Numbered from the stretch's first letter, positions 22,504 through 34,176 are shown. The stretch is 64,000 bases of DNA from Ridgeia piscesae (GCA_025642075.2 JAODUO010000132.1:687001-751000), one strand, 5' to 3'. Numbers and translations are program-made. The notes: generated by a model from the sequence alone, not told the origin.

Positions 22504-25500
22504 ATCTGTGACAGTGATCACTGTGGCACACAGAGGTTTCATGTTAAATGATATGCGACAGTGATCACTGTGGCACACAGTGGTTTCATGTTAAATGATC
22601 TGTGACAGTGATCACTGTGGCACACAGAGGTTTCATGTTAAATGATCTGTGACAGTGATCACTGTGCCACACAGTGGTTTCATGTTAAATGATGTGACAG
22701 TGATCACTGTGACACACAGAGGTTTCATGTTAAATGATCTGTGACAGTGATCACTGTGACACACAGAGGTTTCATGTTAAATTATCTGCGACAGTGATCA
22801 CTGTGCCACAGTGGTTTCATGTTAAATGATCTGTGACAGTGATCACTGTGCCACACAGAGGTTTCATGTTAAATGATCTGCGACAGTGATCACTGTGCCA
22901 CACAGAGGTTTCATGTTAAATGATCTGCGACAGTGATCACTGTGCCACAGGGTTTCATGTTAAATGATCTGGACAGTGATCACTGTGCACACAGAGGTTT
23001 CATGTTAAATGATCTGCACAGTGATCACTGTGGCACACAGAGGTTTCATGTTAAATGATCTGGACAGTGATCACTGTGCCACACAGGGTTTCATGTTAAA
23101 TATCTGCGACAGTGATCACTGTGCACACAGGGTTTCATGTTAAATGATCTGGACAGTGATCACTGTGCCACAGGGTTTCATGTTAAAGATCTGTGACAGT
23201 GATCACTGTGCACACAGAGGTTTCATGTTAAATGATCTGGACAGTGATCACTGTGCACACAGAGGTTTCATGTTAAATGATCGCGACAGTGATCACTGTG
23301 CCACACAGGGTTTCATGTTAAATGATCTGGACAGTGATCACTGTGCACAGGGTTTCATGTTAAATGATCTGGACAGTGATCACTGTGCACACAGGGTTTC
23401 ATGTTAAATGATCTGGACATGATCACTGTGCACAGAGGTTTCATGTTAAATGATCTGGACAGTGATCACTGTGCACACAGAGGTTTCATGTTAAATGATC
23501 TGGACAGTGATCACTGTGCACAGGGTTTCATGTTAAATGATCTGTGACAGTGATCACTGTGCACACAGTGGTTTCATGTTAAATGATCTGGACAGTGATC
23601 ACTGTGGCCACAGAGGTTTCATGTTAAATGATCTGGACAGTGATCACTGTGGCACACAGGGTTTCATGTTAAATGATCTGTGACAGTGATCACTGTGGCA
23701 CACAGAGGTTTCATGTTAAATGATCTGTGACAGTGATCACTGTGCCACACAGGGTTTCATGTTAAATGATGGACAGTGATCACTGTGACACAGGGTTTCA
23801 TGTTAAATGATCTGTGACAGTGATCACTGTGGCACACAGGGTTTCATGTTAAATATCTGGACAGTGATCACTGTGCACACAGAGGTTTCATGTTAAATGA
23901 TCTGTGACAGTGATCACTGTGGCACACAGAGGTTTCATGTTAAATGATCTGGACAGTGATCACTGTGCACACAGGGTTTCATGTTAAATGATCTGTGACA
24001 GTGATCACTGTGCCACAGTGGTTTCATGTTAAATGATCTGTGACAGTGATCACTGTGGCCCCAGGGTTTCATGTTAAATATCTGCGACAGTGATCACTGT
24101 GCCACACAGGGTTTCATGTTAAATGATCTGTGACAGTGATCACTGTGGCACACAGAGGTTTCATGTTAAATGATCTGGACAGTGATCACTGTGCCACACA
24201 GGGTTTCATGTTAAATGATCTGGACAGTGATCACTGTGCACACAGTGGTTTCATGTTAAATGATCTGTGACAGTGATCACTGTGACACAGAGGTTTCATG
24301 TTAAATATCTGCGACAGTGATCACTGTGCACACAGGGTTTCATGTTAAATGATCTGGACAGTGATCACTGTGCCACAGGGTTTCATGTTAAATGATCTGT
24401 GACAGTGATCACTGTGCCACACAGAGGTTTCATGTTAAATGATCTGTGACAGTGATCACTGTGCACAGGGTTTCATGTTAAATGATCTGGACAGTGATCA
24501 CTGTGCCACAGGGTTTCATGTTAAATGATCTGGACAGTGATCACTGTGCCACACAGAGGTTTCATGTTAAATGATCTGGACAGTGATCACTGTGCCACAG
24601 GGTTTCATGTTAAATGATCTGGACAGTGATCACTGTGCACACAGAGGTTTCATGTTAAATGATCTGTGACAGTGATCACTGTGCACACGTGGTTTCATGT
24701 TAAATGATCTGTGACAGTGATCACTGTGGCACACAGAGGTTTCATGTTAAATGATCTGCGACAGTGATCACTGTGGCACACAGTGGTTTCATGTTAAATG
24801 ATCTGTGACAGTGATCACTGTGGCACACAGAGGTTTCATGTTAAATGATCTGTGACAGTGATCACTGTGCCACACAGTGGTTTCATGTTAAATGATGTGA
24901 CAGTGATCACTGTGCACACAGAGGTTTCATGTTAAATGATCTGTGACAGTGATCACTGTGCCACACAGAGGTTTCATGTTAAATGATCTGTGACAGTGAT
25001 CACTGTGCCACACAGAGGTTTCATGTTAAATGATCTGCGACAGTGATCACTGTGCCACACAGAGGTTTCATGTTAAATGATCTGTGACAGTGATCACTGT
25101 GGCACACAGAGGTTTCATGTTAAATGATCTGACAGTGATCACTGTGCCACACAGAGGTTTCATGTTAAATGATCTGTGACAGTGATCACTGTGCCACAGT
25201 GGTTTCATGTTAAATGATCTGTGACAGTGATCACTGTGGCACACAGAGGTTTCATGTTAAATGATCTGTGACAGTGATCACTGTGCCACACAGAGGTTTC
25301 ATGTTAAATGATCTGTGACAGTGATCACTGTGGCACACAGTGGTTTCATGTTAAATGATCTGCGACAGTGATCACTGTGGCACACAGTGGTTTCATGTTA
25401 AATGATCTGTGACAGTGATCACTGTGGCACAGAGAGGTTTCATGTTAAATGATGTGACAGTGATCACTGTGCCACACAGAGGTTTCATGTTAAATGATCT

Positions 25501-25824
25501 GTGACAGTGATCACTGTGGCACACAGCGTTTTCATGTTAAATGATCTGTGACAGTGATCACTGTGGCACACAGAGGTTTCATGTTAAATGATCTGCGACA
25601 GTGATCACTGTGGCACACAGTGGTTTCATGTTAAATGATCTGTGACAGTGATCACTGTGGCACACAGAGGTTTCATGTTAAATGATCTGTGACAGTGATC
25701 ACTGTGGCACAGAGAGGTTTCATGTTAAATGATCTGTGACAGTGATCACTGTGGCACACAGAGGTTTCATGTTAAATGATCTGTGACAGTGATCACTGTG
25801 GCACACAGTGGTTTCATGTTAAAT
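22453..25824 (+). repeat. 47-bp minisatellite built from a PHD-finger coding core, about 72 copies
   Basis: The consensus unit runs ATGATCTGTGACAGTGATCA then CTGTGGCACACAGAGGTTTCATGTTAA. The first unit is the actual PHD finger coding sequence (MICDSDHC..RWFHVK plus TAA). Each unit contains a perfect 14-bp palindrome, ACAGTGATCACTGT, kept in nearly all copies, while the adjoining GGCACACAGAGG part varies by small indels. Units are mostly full length at both ends (22500-22900 and 24700-25820) but shortened to ~43-46 bp in the middle. There are no unique spacers, so it is a simple tandem array. Copy number is estimated from length. Confidence 0.95.
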
Positions 25825-25849
25825 GTCTGAAGATGAAACATGTTCCTAA

Positions 25850-26336
25850 GGGCACATGATATTGTGGTAAATGTGTGGAAGACAAGTGTGACATGTATGG
25901 TTAGGTTGCAGTGGGCAACAAAGTCAAGTGTAACGGAGGCCTGGGTTCAAGTTTGCACTGTTTCCAGTATGACTGGTCGTAGTCAGTTCTATGTATTGAA
26001 CACACAGCAGCAGGTGGGTTTAATTGCTATTTGTGGAATTATAAACAGTGATGATGTTTTCCGATCACTTTGTGAAGGATATGGTATATCCACCCATCCT
26101 GGAAGAGCTTGTACGCCGCTAGTGACTTGTACTTTTTTTAGTTCTTCCTTGGTGTATACCGACTGACTGAAGATCAGGCATTTCACTACATCAATGTACA
26201 CCACATCCGGCCATTTTGGCATGTTGCCCTCAAATTGATCTGCCGGCACATTGTATGGATCGCAACTGATGCATTCTGTTTTGCAATCGTATTGCAAACG
26301 TACATCTGGGGGCAAGGACTCTCGATAAGTAAGCAA
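25850..26336 (-). pseudogene. N-terminal part of a YqaJ-family invertebrate protein, inverted
   Basis: On the minus strand the frame reads CDPYNVPADQFEGNMPKWPD then VVYIDVVKCLIFSQSVYTKE and ELKK. This resembles the N-terminal module of uncharacterised YqaJ/SWIM proteins (W-P-x-x-x-Y-x-D-I-x-x-Y-L, then S.YTKE.LK). At the A-run around 26140 the frame shifts, and the next frame continues as expected with YKSLAAYKLFQDGW, the family's KSLEAYN.F..GWV block. Beyond that the match decays; a possible SWIM-like Cys/His stretch near 25880-25920 is too broken to claim. Its orientation is opposite to the C-terminal half at 22052-22503, and the minisatellite lies between them. Confidence 0.6.
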
Positions 26337-26800
26337 AGATATCGATCAATATGTTAACATGACACGAAAAGTTGGCTAGGGAAGAAATATGGTGATGTGC
26401 AAAGCAGTCTGGGTATGTGCACCCAACCGGGAAGTACAGGAATTAAACTTTCGTACACAATTGTTATATATTTGGTGACGTCTGATAAATAATTGTTTAT
26501 TGGGGGCATCAACAACTGGGAGCCATGGAATAACGGGTTCCAGCAGATGGTGGGCAGGACATGTCAGGCCACCGAGTGTCTCTGCACAGACCAGGTACTT
26601 GCAATGGCTGCAATATTGCGAGACCGCATTGCATGACAGAAAAAAAATATTGGAAGAGTTCCTTCAAGGTGTGAGCTAACTGGAAGATTGTGTTAGCTAC
26701 ATATGTGTTAGCTACATGTTGATAGCTCGTGTAATTGTACAGATTAGTGGATGATTGTCGATTTGTGATCGATGTCGGTCGTTGTCGGCACCAACCCGGT
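26337..26800. other. Spacer, no gene seen
   Basis: No recognisable coding or repeat content apart from a short duplication, ATGTGTTAGCTACATG and its neighbour, near 26691-26716. Confidence 0.4.
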
Positions 26801-26833
26801 GGTCACGTGACCTGGTTTTAGCGTCCTCATTGG
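26801..26833 (+). promoter_or_regulatory. Possible promoter of the transposase-like gene: E-box palindrome and inverted CCAAT
   Basis: A perfect 12-bp palindrome, GGTCACGTGACC (26801-26812, core CACGTG), is followed by ATTGG (inverted CCAAT, 26829-26833). About 90 bp further is a donor-like ATTA/GTAAGT at 26921. That fits a short non-coding first exon, with an intron from 26921 to the acceptor AG at 27541-27542, three bases before the ATG. Inferred from motifs alone. Confidence 0.3.
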
Positions 26834-27052
26834 CTGTTCAGCCACTGCTTACAAACAAAGACGTGCATTTGAGCTTGTTTGCTTCGTAGATGTTTCAGTC
26901 TATAACATGTTATTACATTAGTAAGTTTGTAATTGATAATTTGACAGTAACTTAATGTAATATTTGGTAGTTGGCTATTTTATTTGTTGAGGAGTGTTTA
27001 TTTTTTGGTAAATCAGATTATTTATTTGAACAGTCCTCATAGCTTTTGTTTA

Positions 27053-27312
27053 CTATTCAGCCTACTGGAGCCAACATTAAAGGTGATTAAAAACAAAAGA
27101 AGCCAGTGTTACCTGTAAATTGTAATTGAAACTGCTTTTGTGTATTGTAAGTGATTGTACTTTGTGTAATCTGTAGGTTCCTGTTGATTGTGTGGAGTAA
27201 TCACTGATTCTGTTGGCTGTTCAGCCTATTGTAGCTAACACAAAAGGTGATTGATTCAGCACAAAAGGAAGCCATTGTTACTCTGAGTAATTGAGCCTAC
27301 TTTTATGTGATT
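27053..27312 (+). repeat. Diverged direct duplication in the presumed 5' intron
   Basis: A ~90-bp segment starting CAGCCTACTGGAGCCAACAT near 27057 recurs from 27225 as CAGCCTATTGTAGCTAACAC, with the same following order (AAAGGTGATT, then an AAGCCA.TGTTAC piece). The offset is ~168 bp. Confidence 0.6.
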
Positions 27313-27545
27313 GTTTTTGTATAATGAATGCTTAAACACTAATGCCCAAACTGTAGGATTAATATTATTTGAGATAGGTGTGATTATATATAAATTCATT
27401 AACTATTGCTTAATAAATATATCATAATTTCAACACGCATGTCAAATGCACATATAAATATAATATTGAATATTGTTTTTCACTCTGTAATATGGATACT
27501 CAATACACAATAATTAATATATGTCATATATTTTAATTTCAGAAG

Positions 27546-30455
27546 ATGCCTCCAAAAAAGAAACGGAGGGCTCCTGCTGTCAAAGCTGGAATTGCTAGGC
27601 AGCATTTGATAGACAACTTCGCCACCTTGCCCAGTGCTGGTGAAGACATACTGAATGGTCATGTGTGGTTTCTGTACACCGAACATGACCGTGTGATTTC
27701 ACATATACTGACAGCATTGAAGGATGTTGTTCCGGAGGATCCTTCGTCGTACAGGTACCAGGTCCAGAAACCGTGTAAGACACTCGAGAAATTCAGACAT
27801 CTGACGGGAGGGACGGAGTTTGTGAAGTTTGTTGCCCTATGCTGTGAAGTCTTTACTCCAGCTGGACCTGTTCCGTCGATATCTGCCGAATCTGCACCGT
27901 CGACTTCAGTGGAACCTGCGCCATCCACGTCGACCGAACCTATTCCGTCGATGTCAACTGAACCTGAACTGTCGTCACTGGCGGGATCTGCACCGTCAAC
28001 ATCAGCTGGACCTGGTCCATTTGAACCTGCATCGCCCACAGCTGATCAGCCGCTTGCATCACCTCGTCCTCGGAAACTTTCCTTGAGGAAAGGTTTTTCG
28101 TCTCCACGTCGTGAGCGAATCAAGAGGAGGCTGGACTTTGTTTCGAAAGGCAAAGCCGAAATGCAGAAAAAATACTTGATGAAGCTGAAAGAGATGAAAG
28201 CAAAACAGACAGAAACGGTGAAGCGTCTGAACCAGGTCATCAAACGAAAAGATGCCACGATTCAAAACCTGAAGCTGAAGGATGACAGTGTTCACCAGGA
28301 TCTGATTGCCACGAAGTCGGAACTAGCAGTACTGAAGCGGAAGCACCGACGACTAAAATTGTACCGGCAATGCAAACGTGCAAGTACGCCAACACCTGTT
28401 GATGAAGACGTTGCAAGACTCCACTGCGAGCTCCACTCAAAAGATGCCGTCATTCGTCACCTTGAGAATAGGATTCTCCTGCTCAAAGAAACAATCGAAG
28501 AGCTACAGTGTCGTACTCCAGGACCACTGCAGAAGGAAGGCAAGACATTTCCCCCAGAAACACGGATGTTTGTTTACGACGCTATCGTGAATCACATGCC
28601 AACAAGAAGTGTTCCGACTCTGTTGAGCAAGTTTGCCCAGCGATCCGGTCTCAAGATGGACAGTGTGCCTCATCGCACCACAGTCGAGATGATGGCACGA
28701 GAACTTGGGGTTGTGGCAGACCAGCAAGCAGCAGAACTGCTTATGACCAACGTGAATGTGACACTTGGCTTTGATTCAACCACCCAGGAAGGTGTGCACA
28801 TTAACAGTGTGCACATCACAACCAAAGATGGGTGCAACGTGATCGCCATTGACCAGCTAGCCGGGGGGACAGCCGAAGATTACGCCCGCCACATCGATGA
28901 CTCGGTGAAGAGGCTAGCCGAAGTGTACGCAGCTATACACGTGAAAGCTGAGTACGAAGCGTGCAGGAAGCAGATGATTGCTAACATTGTTAACACCATG
29001 ACTGATCGTGCTGCAGTAAATCACGCTACGATTGTTCGCGTTTGTGAGATGTGGGGGAAACCGCTGAATGAGCTGAACTGCCACCTCCACCCCCTGGACA
29101 CCATTGCCAGTGCAACTCGGTCAGCATTGCGAGGACTCGAGAGTGGCAAGGGCAAGTTGTTTGGCAGCGATTGCATTGCTGCAAACGTTGTTCTTCAGAT
29201 GAACAAGTTCAGGTATAAAGATGGGAAAGGCGACCCAAGAGGATTCACCAACTTCCTCGATCATGAAGGACTTCCCCGGGGCCTCATTCCGAGATACCGT
29301 GGAAACCGCCTGCACATCCTGTTCCACATGTGGCAAATATGTGGAGCACCACGATCGCTTTGTCCACTTCCTACGGACAGGAACTGTCTCGTGTGGCGGC
29401 CTTCAGACATAAATTTTGGGAGATTTTGACAGTGACATTGGGAAAGACGAGATGCGTGTCCTCGGTCTAATTGGCAAACTGCTGTCAGGTCCCTGGATGA
29501 CAATGTTCTACACGTCTCCAGAAGAACAAGTCAGCCACACGGAAGGGATCACCATTGTGAAGGGTGTCTTGGAGACTACCAAGGAGTATCTGGCAAAGCC
29601 AGAGTGTGTACTGACGACGAAGACGGACTTCTTCGGGAAAGTCTTGGACGAAAGCGATACAACACTGCAGAAACTACAGGAGAGCCCCGAGAATGAGACA
29701 GTGTTTGTGAAAATGGTGAAGGTGTGTCTGACAGCTGTCGTCACTGTCCTTGAGCGACAATATGACAGATATTTCGCAATGGATATCAACCAGAAACTAG
29801 AAGAAGAGACTGAGTTAGCAAGATGCCACAACATCGACGCTGAAGAGATTATGGGCATGTTTAGTGCAGCGAAAGATAACGCCCCAAATGCGACGCTAAA
29901 CTACCTGTCATCCAAGATACGGGCACAGAAAAATGGCGTTGTCGATTACCTCGACAATCTCGTGCAGGACGAAAGGACCCGGGTGATCCAGATGTCGAGG
30001 ACTATCGGGCGGAAGCAACTGCAGGCAAGCAGAAGGAAATCGGTACAGGTGCGGGAGGAGCTGGCGCAACGGATTGCCCTTAAACAGGAGATGAAAGCGA
30101 CAGCAGAGAGAAAGAAGCTGGAGAAGCTGCTGAGGTCCACCAGCTTGGACATAGGAACAGAATTCCCGGATTTGCCAGAGAGTGTACGGAGTGATCTCAT
30201 GGGGATTCTCGGAGGAAAGGTTGTTGGACGAGCTATCTGCCATGTTTGGTACAACAGAGAGTCAAAGCAGAAAGAGATGTACAGTGGGAAAGTTGAAAAA
30301 GTGGGAAAGTTGAAAAACTGAAAAAGAAAGCTGGTGGAACATATGTCATTGGCTATTGGAGCCAGGACGAAACATATGATGATGCTGTCGATTTTGAGGT
30401 GTCGAAGTATGAGCTGGCCGCAGATCTGGTGTGCGAAGACTTGGTTTTTCCATAA
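27546..30455 (+). pseudogene. Large transposase-like gene of unassigned DDE superfamily, frameshifted
   Basis: The ATG at 27546 sits three bases after a good acceptor (TTTTAATTTCAG). The N-terminus has a basic nuclear-signal-like PPKKKRRAP, a Pro/Ser/Thr-rich repeat region (residues ~105-165), then a long basic coiled coil (~195-325). The second half looks like an RNase-H-fold transposase: GFDSTTQEGVHINS (Asp 410), NTMTDRAAVNHA (Asp 487), and LNCHLHPLD with C512 and H515. This order resembles the D...D...C(2)H pattern of hAT-like enzymes. A frameshift near 29330 and a TAA at 29410 separate this from the next part (29416-30321: MRVLGLIGKLLSGPWMTMFY, then a charged helical region). An exact 17-bp duplication at 30284-30317 shifts frame again before the last block (AGGTYVIGYWSQDETYDDAV, stop 30453-30455). 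Total ~960 codons. The superfamily name is not known to me. It could be a recently dead transposon or a host gene with sequence errors. Confidence 0.65.
30284..30317 (+). repeat. Exact 17-bp tandem duplication that shifts the transposase frame
   Basis: GTGGGAAAGTTGAAAAA occurs at 30284-30300 and again at 30301-30317. Because 17 is not a multiple of three, the second copy moves the frame and leads to the premature TGA at 30319-30321, while the frame that one copy alone would preserve is open to 30455. Confidence 0.85.
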
Positions 30456-30549
30456 AAAAACTGGAAAAAATTGTTCTGGTGTCAATCTTGAACAATGTAA
30501 ACAGTTGCCATGTCTGTTTAATTGGTTATTCATTGTATGTATGTATGTA

Positions 30550-31795
30550 CAGTCGCGCCTCGTTATAACGCGGTAGTTGGGGTCCACGAAATGGAACCGC
30601 GTTGTAAACGAGGCGCGTTATAGATTATATTCCGCCAGGGGCGCCACCACCCACAAAACGCCACAACAGCAACCGAAGCCAATGTGCTGGTTGCGCGGTG
30701 TATGCGTCATTTATAAAACTAACGGACATTGGAACCAATGTAAATGTGTATTACGTTAAAGTAATATACACTGTCGAATGTTGAACTGAGTACATCTTGC
30801 GAATGTTGTACAGTTTTGAAATAAATTCAGAGCCAACGCGCCTCGTCTGGCGATGCGAACTGAGGCGGAGCGATAACACAGTACGCGGTCGCGGTTTAAA
30901 ATAACCTTGAACTCAGCAGCCGAAACGCACAAATGAATTGACATGTTGCCGAAGTCGGTCAAATATTAATACTTATACTAGTTGCGCTCACTATTGGCTT
31001 AATTTCATCTTTTAATCAATCCCAAAATATAAATTTAGATCGCACATTTACCGTGCCGATTTATAATGCAATTCACGGTGGTTCGAGGCTACTGCGGTTC
31101 ACACGCAGTTGACGAATTCGTATATTTGCGTACAAGTAAATGTTTTTTCGTATACGTAGTGAAGAAAACATAACATAACATTAGCCTGCCATTTCAGTAC
31201 CATTATTATTTTTCGTCACCGCCCGATTCGTAAGCAATTGAATTGCCATTTACAAGCCGGCGAAGGCGCCCGTCCGCAGAAGCCACAACGAACGGGCGCC
31301 TTCGCCGGCGAAGCCACAGCGAACTGGCAAGAGACAAACGCGATTGATATCGGGGCAAACAAACAGGACTTTGTACCAAATTTACTGTGCCTAAAGTTAA
31401 TTAAATGTAATCAAAGGAATTGGTAACGTTTTAAACAAACACTTAAGAAATTACCACACAAACCAAGCGCTGGTTACACAATAGATCGGTTTGAAAACGA
31501 TTGGATTGGTGCCGCGAAGCCGACGGCAGAGCAGAAGCCAGGGGCACAACAAACAACGAACTCAGCAATGCAGTTGTACTTCTGTGTTAAATTTCTTAAT
31601 ATCATTAAATTGTTTCTAGATACACCTGTACAAGACAAACATGAGGATTTCATAAACATAAGTGACAGTTAATTACAGCGTTATTGTTAGCTGTAGCGCC
31701 CATTTCCCCCTGGCGGCAGAAATTCGGGGTCCACGACCGACCGCGTTATAGCCGATTCGCGTTATAGCGAGTCGCGTTATAGCGAGGCGCGACTG
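30550..31795. mobile_element. Non-autonomous pogo/Tigger-like (Tc1/mariner superfamily) inverted-repeat element
   Basis: The left end CAGTCGCGCCTCGTTATAAC at 30550 is mirrored by the right end ...GTTATAGCGAGGCGCGACTG ending at 31795. The flanks are TA on both sides (30548-30549 and 31796-31797), the Tc1/mariner target duplication. The CAGT...CCTCGTTATAACG end sequence is characteristic of pogo/Tigger TIRs. Subterminal CGCGTTATAGC motifs repeat three times at the right end, and a GGGGTCCACGA block lies just inside both ends. The interior has no transposase frame, so the ~1.25-kb copy would depend on an enzyme elsewhere. It interrupts the repeat field that continues at 31798. Confidence 0.8.
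31256..31309. repeat. 18-bp perfect inverted repeat (GC-rich hairpin)
   Basis: GCCGGCGAAGGCGCCCGT at 31256-31273 is exactly complementary to ACGGGCGCCTTCGCCGGC at 31292-31309, with an 18-base loop. It lies inside the pogo-like element, is far more GC-rich than its surroundings, and would form a very stable stem. Confidence 0.9.
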
Positions 31796-32660
31796 TATGT
31801 AGAATGCAATTTATTTAATTTTGCTATCTACATTTTCTGTTTTGCTTACTGAAAATGTCACTGAAATTATTCAGTTGTTTTTGACTGTTTATTACTGATT
31901 ATGAATACATGCAAAACAGTTACAGTGTTTGCATGTCTTTATCTAAATTAAATGAATAGGATAATTAGTTATTCGTCAAATACTTATCTTTAATTGTGGA
32001 ATATAATTTACATATCAATTTTTTTATGTTATTGAAACTTTCCAAGTGTCTATGACTACCATTATGAGTATACGTCTGCGTCTGTAAATATGTCGGTTAA
32101 TTAAGTATACATAAATTAATTAATTTTTTGCTATTCCAGTTTCTGTTTTTATTTACTGGAAATGCCATTGAAACTGTTGTGTCTGACTAAATATGAATAC
32201 ATTTAAAACAATTGTCATGTTTGCATATCTGTTTCTAAACAATTAGCTAATTAGTTATTCACGAACTGATGAAGTAATTATCTTTAATTATGGGATACAA
32301 TTTACATACTTAATTTTGCTACATCCAACTTGTTTATTTGTTGTTGCTGAAAATGTTATTCCAATTATTGAGGTGTCTATGTGTTCCATTATATGTAGAT
32401 CATGTATACAGTTAACATGTCTGTGTTAGTTGGTTAATTAATTATAATTAATTAATTATATGTGAAACAATTACGTGTTATTGTGGAATACAATTTACAT
32501 ATTTAAATATCATGTCTCTAGTTTCTCTACTATCTAGTAATTTTTCTTGTATGTATGTCATTGAAACATTAATTATTAATGACGTTTTAAACACATTTTT
32601 GAGTCAAATAAGATGGTTAATTAGTTATTTGGGAAGTACTTAATGATGTATATTTGTATA
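31796..32660 (+). repeat. Degenerate ~200-300 bp tandem repeats
   Basis: Related text recurs in order: a TGTTTGCATGTCT..T or AACATGTCTGTGTT piece, then TAATTAGTTATTC, then GTGGAATA.AATTTACATAT. Anchors lie near 31915-32012, 32208-32306 and 32409-32505, with weaker traces at 32570-32650. A further partial copy lies at 30490-30549, just before the pogo-like element, so that element inserted within this field. The repeats may be the 3' flank of the transposase-like element. Confidence 0.6.
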
Positions 32661-34174
32661 AATACGATGAACACAAACCCATTACTTTCCCATCACTACT
32701 TCATGTTATTTTGTGGTGTGATATTACTGAACATTTAATTAAAATATACTTTGTCATGGAATCACTTGTTCGAGTAATTAATTAATTATCTAAACTTTTA
32801 ATTGGCATCAAAGTGTTACTTTGAATGCAATTAAAACTGCATCATCATAAATAGTTGTTCATAGGAATTATGTATAAAAAATATGAGCTTTATAACATTA
32901 ATATTAAGAAAATTATGAAATTTTGAAGTGCAAAATCTTAATTATTGGTCACACGTTGGCCTATGTTTTACATTGAAACAAAGGAACAAAATTTAGACAT
33001 AATTTCCGACATTCAGATTGGCATAACTTTTTTAATATTCAACCTAGAACAAATATGTAACGATGGTTTTAAAGGTATTTCCAAGCTCATTCCAGTGGTA
33101 GCAGTTTTATTAAGATACAATATTTCAATGTTTCCAGACAGCAGAAACTGTACTTGAAACTTCTAACACGACCCTTGGCCATATCTTCCTTAATACCTAT
33201 CCTATCATCATAATGTTGGTGTCATTTTGTTTGTGTTTCAATGCTCTTTCCTCTGAGTAAAAAATATATGTGACTTCAGAATTTTTTTTTCTGTCACATA
33301 CCTATACATGTGTCCATGTTGATATGATATCAACCACCATACCTTGCAAAGAGCAATATTTGCCTACCATAACTATTCCTCGGATGACGATGAAAGACTG
33401 AATTTACGCAAAGGTGCGTCTGGATTCTACACAACTCCAAATATGAATGACGCAACCAACGTCCATATTTGCTTTGCTTCGTCAAGCCTCATTCTCATGG
33501 TGGAAATTCGGTACCGGAAATTCTCGGTGACGTTGAATGTATCATCAAATGTAGACAGATACAGTTATAAGCCAAATCTAAGGTGGTCCGAATTAAACAC
33601 AAATGCCCACTCACCTTTTATTAATCAGATGAAATATAAATTGTGAACAACCCGCACAAAACGACGACGATATTTTTTAGCATAGCTTGACTGCCGACAA
33701 TGTCATCCTTCTACCCGGCAAAAAAGTATCACGAGATCACGTGACAACTTCGGCGGCGTAGCGAGAAATCTAGGGCCCACACAAAAAGGCGGACCACAAA
33801 CGGGCGGACCGCGACGACTGGGCGGACCGCATTCACAAAGATGCAACTGATCGATACGCTCCATGTTTACGTGCGCCGTTATTGCTGCTGTTTAGGGGGT
33901 TCTTGTGATGTTGTTTCAATAATAACATACGTGGACTGAGAAGATATGAATGTTTAAAAAAATAGAATCAGTACAATTAATAATATAACGTCACATATAA
34001 TATTGGCTCTTTACGACGTACCCCATGCAGATTCAGATAACGATTCTTGGATTTGTTGTTTGTTTATTTTTATTTTCACCACACCACAACACAGTTAAAT
34101 GCGTTAAGTGAACAGTATTTTCTTAATAATACTAGGCTAACCACAACAATCACATCTGCTATATGAATGACACA

Positions 34175-34176
<2 letters not shown>
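32661..34176. other. Intergenic, no gene seen
   Basis: AT-rich, no recognised coding region. A short cluster of GGCGGACC motifs occurs at 33788-33832 (three copies, GGGCGGACCGC-like). Confidence 0.4.

Noticed and set aside
22453..25824. CRISPR-like array of palindromic repeats
   Set aside because: The units are directly adjacent with no unique spacers, and the context is an animal genome with introns; it is a minisatellite.
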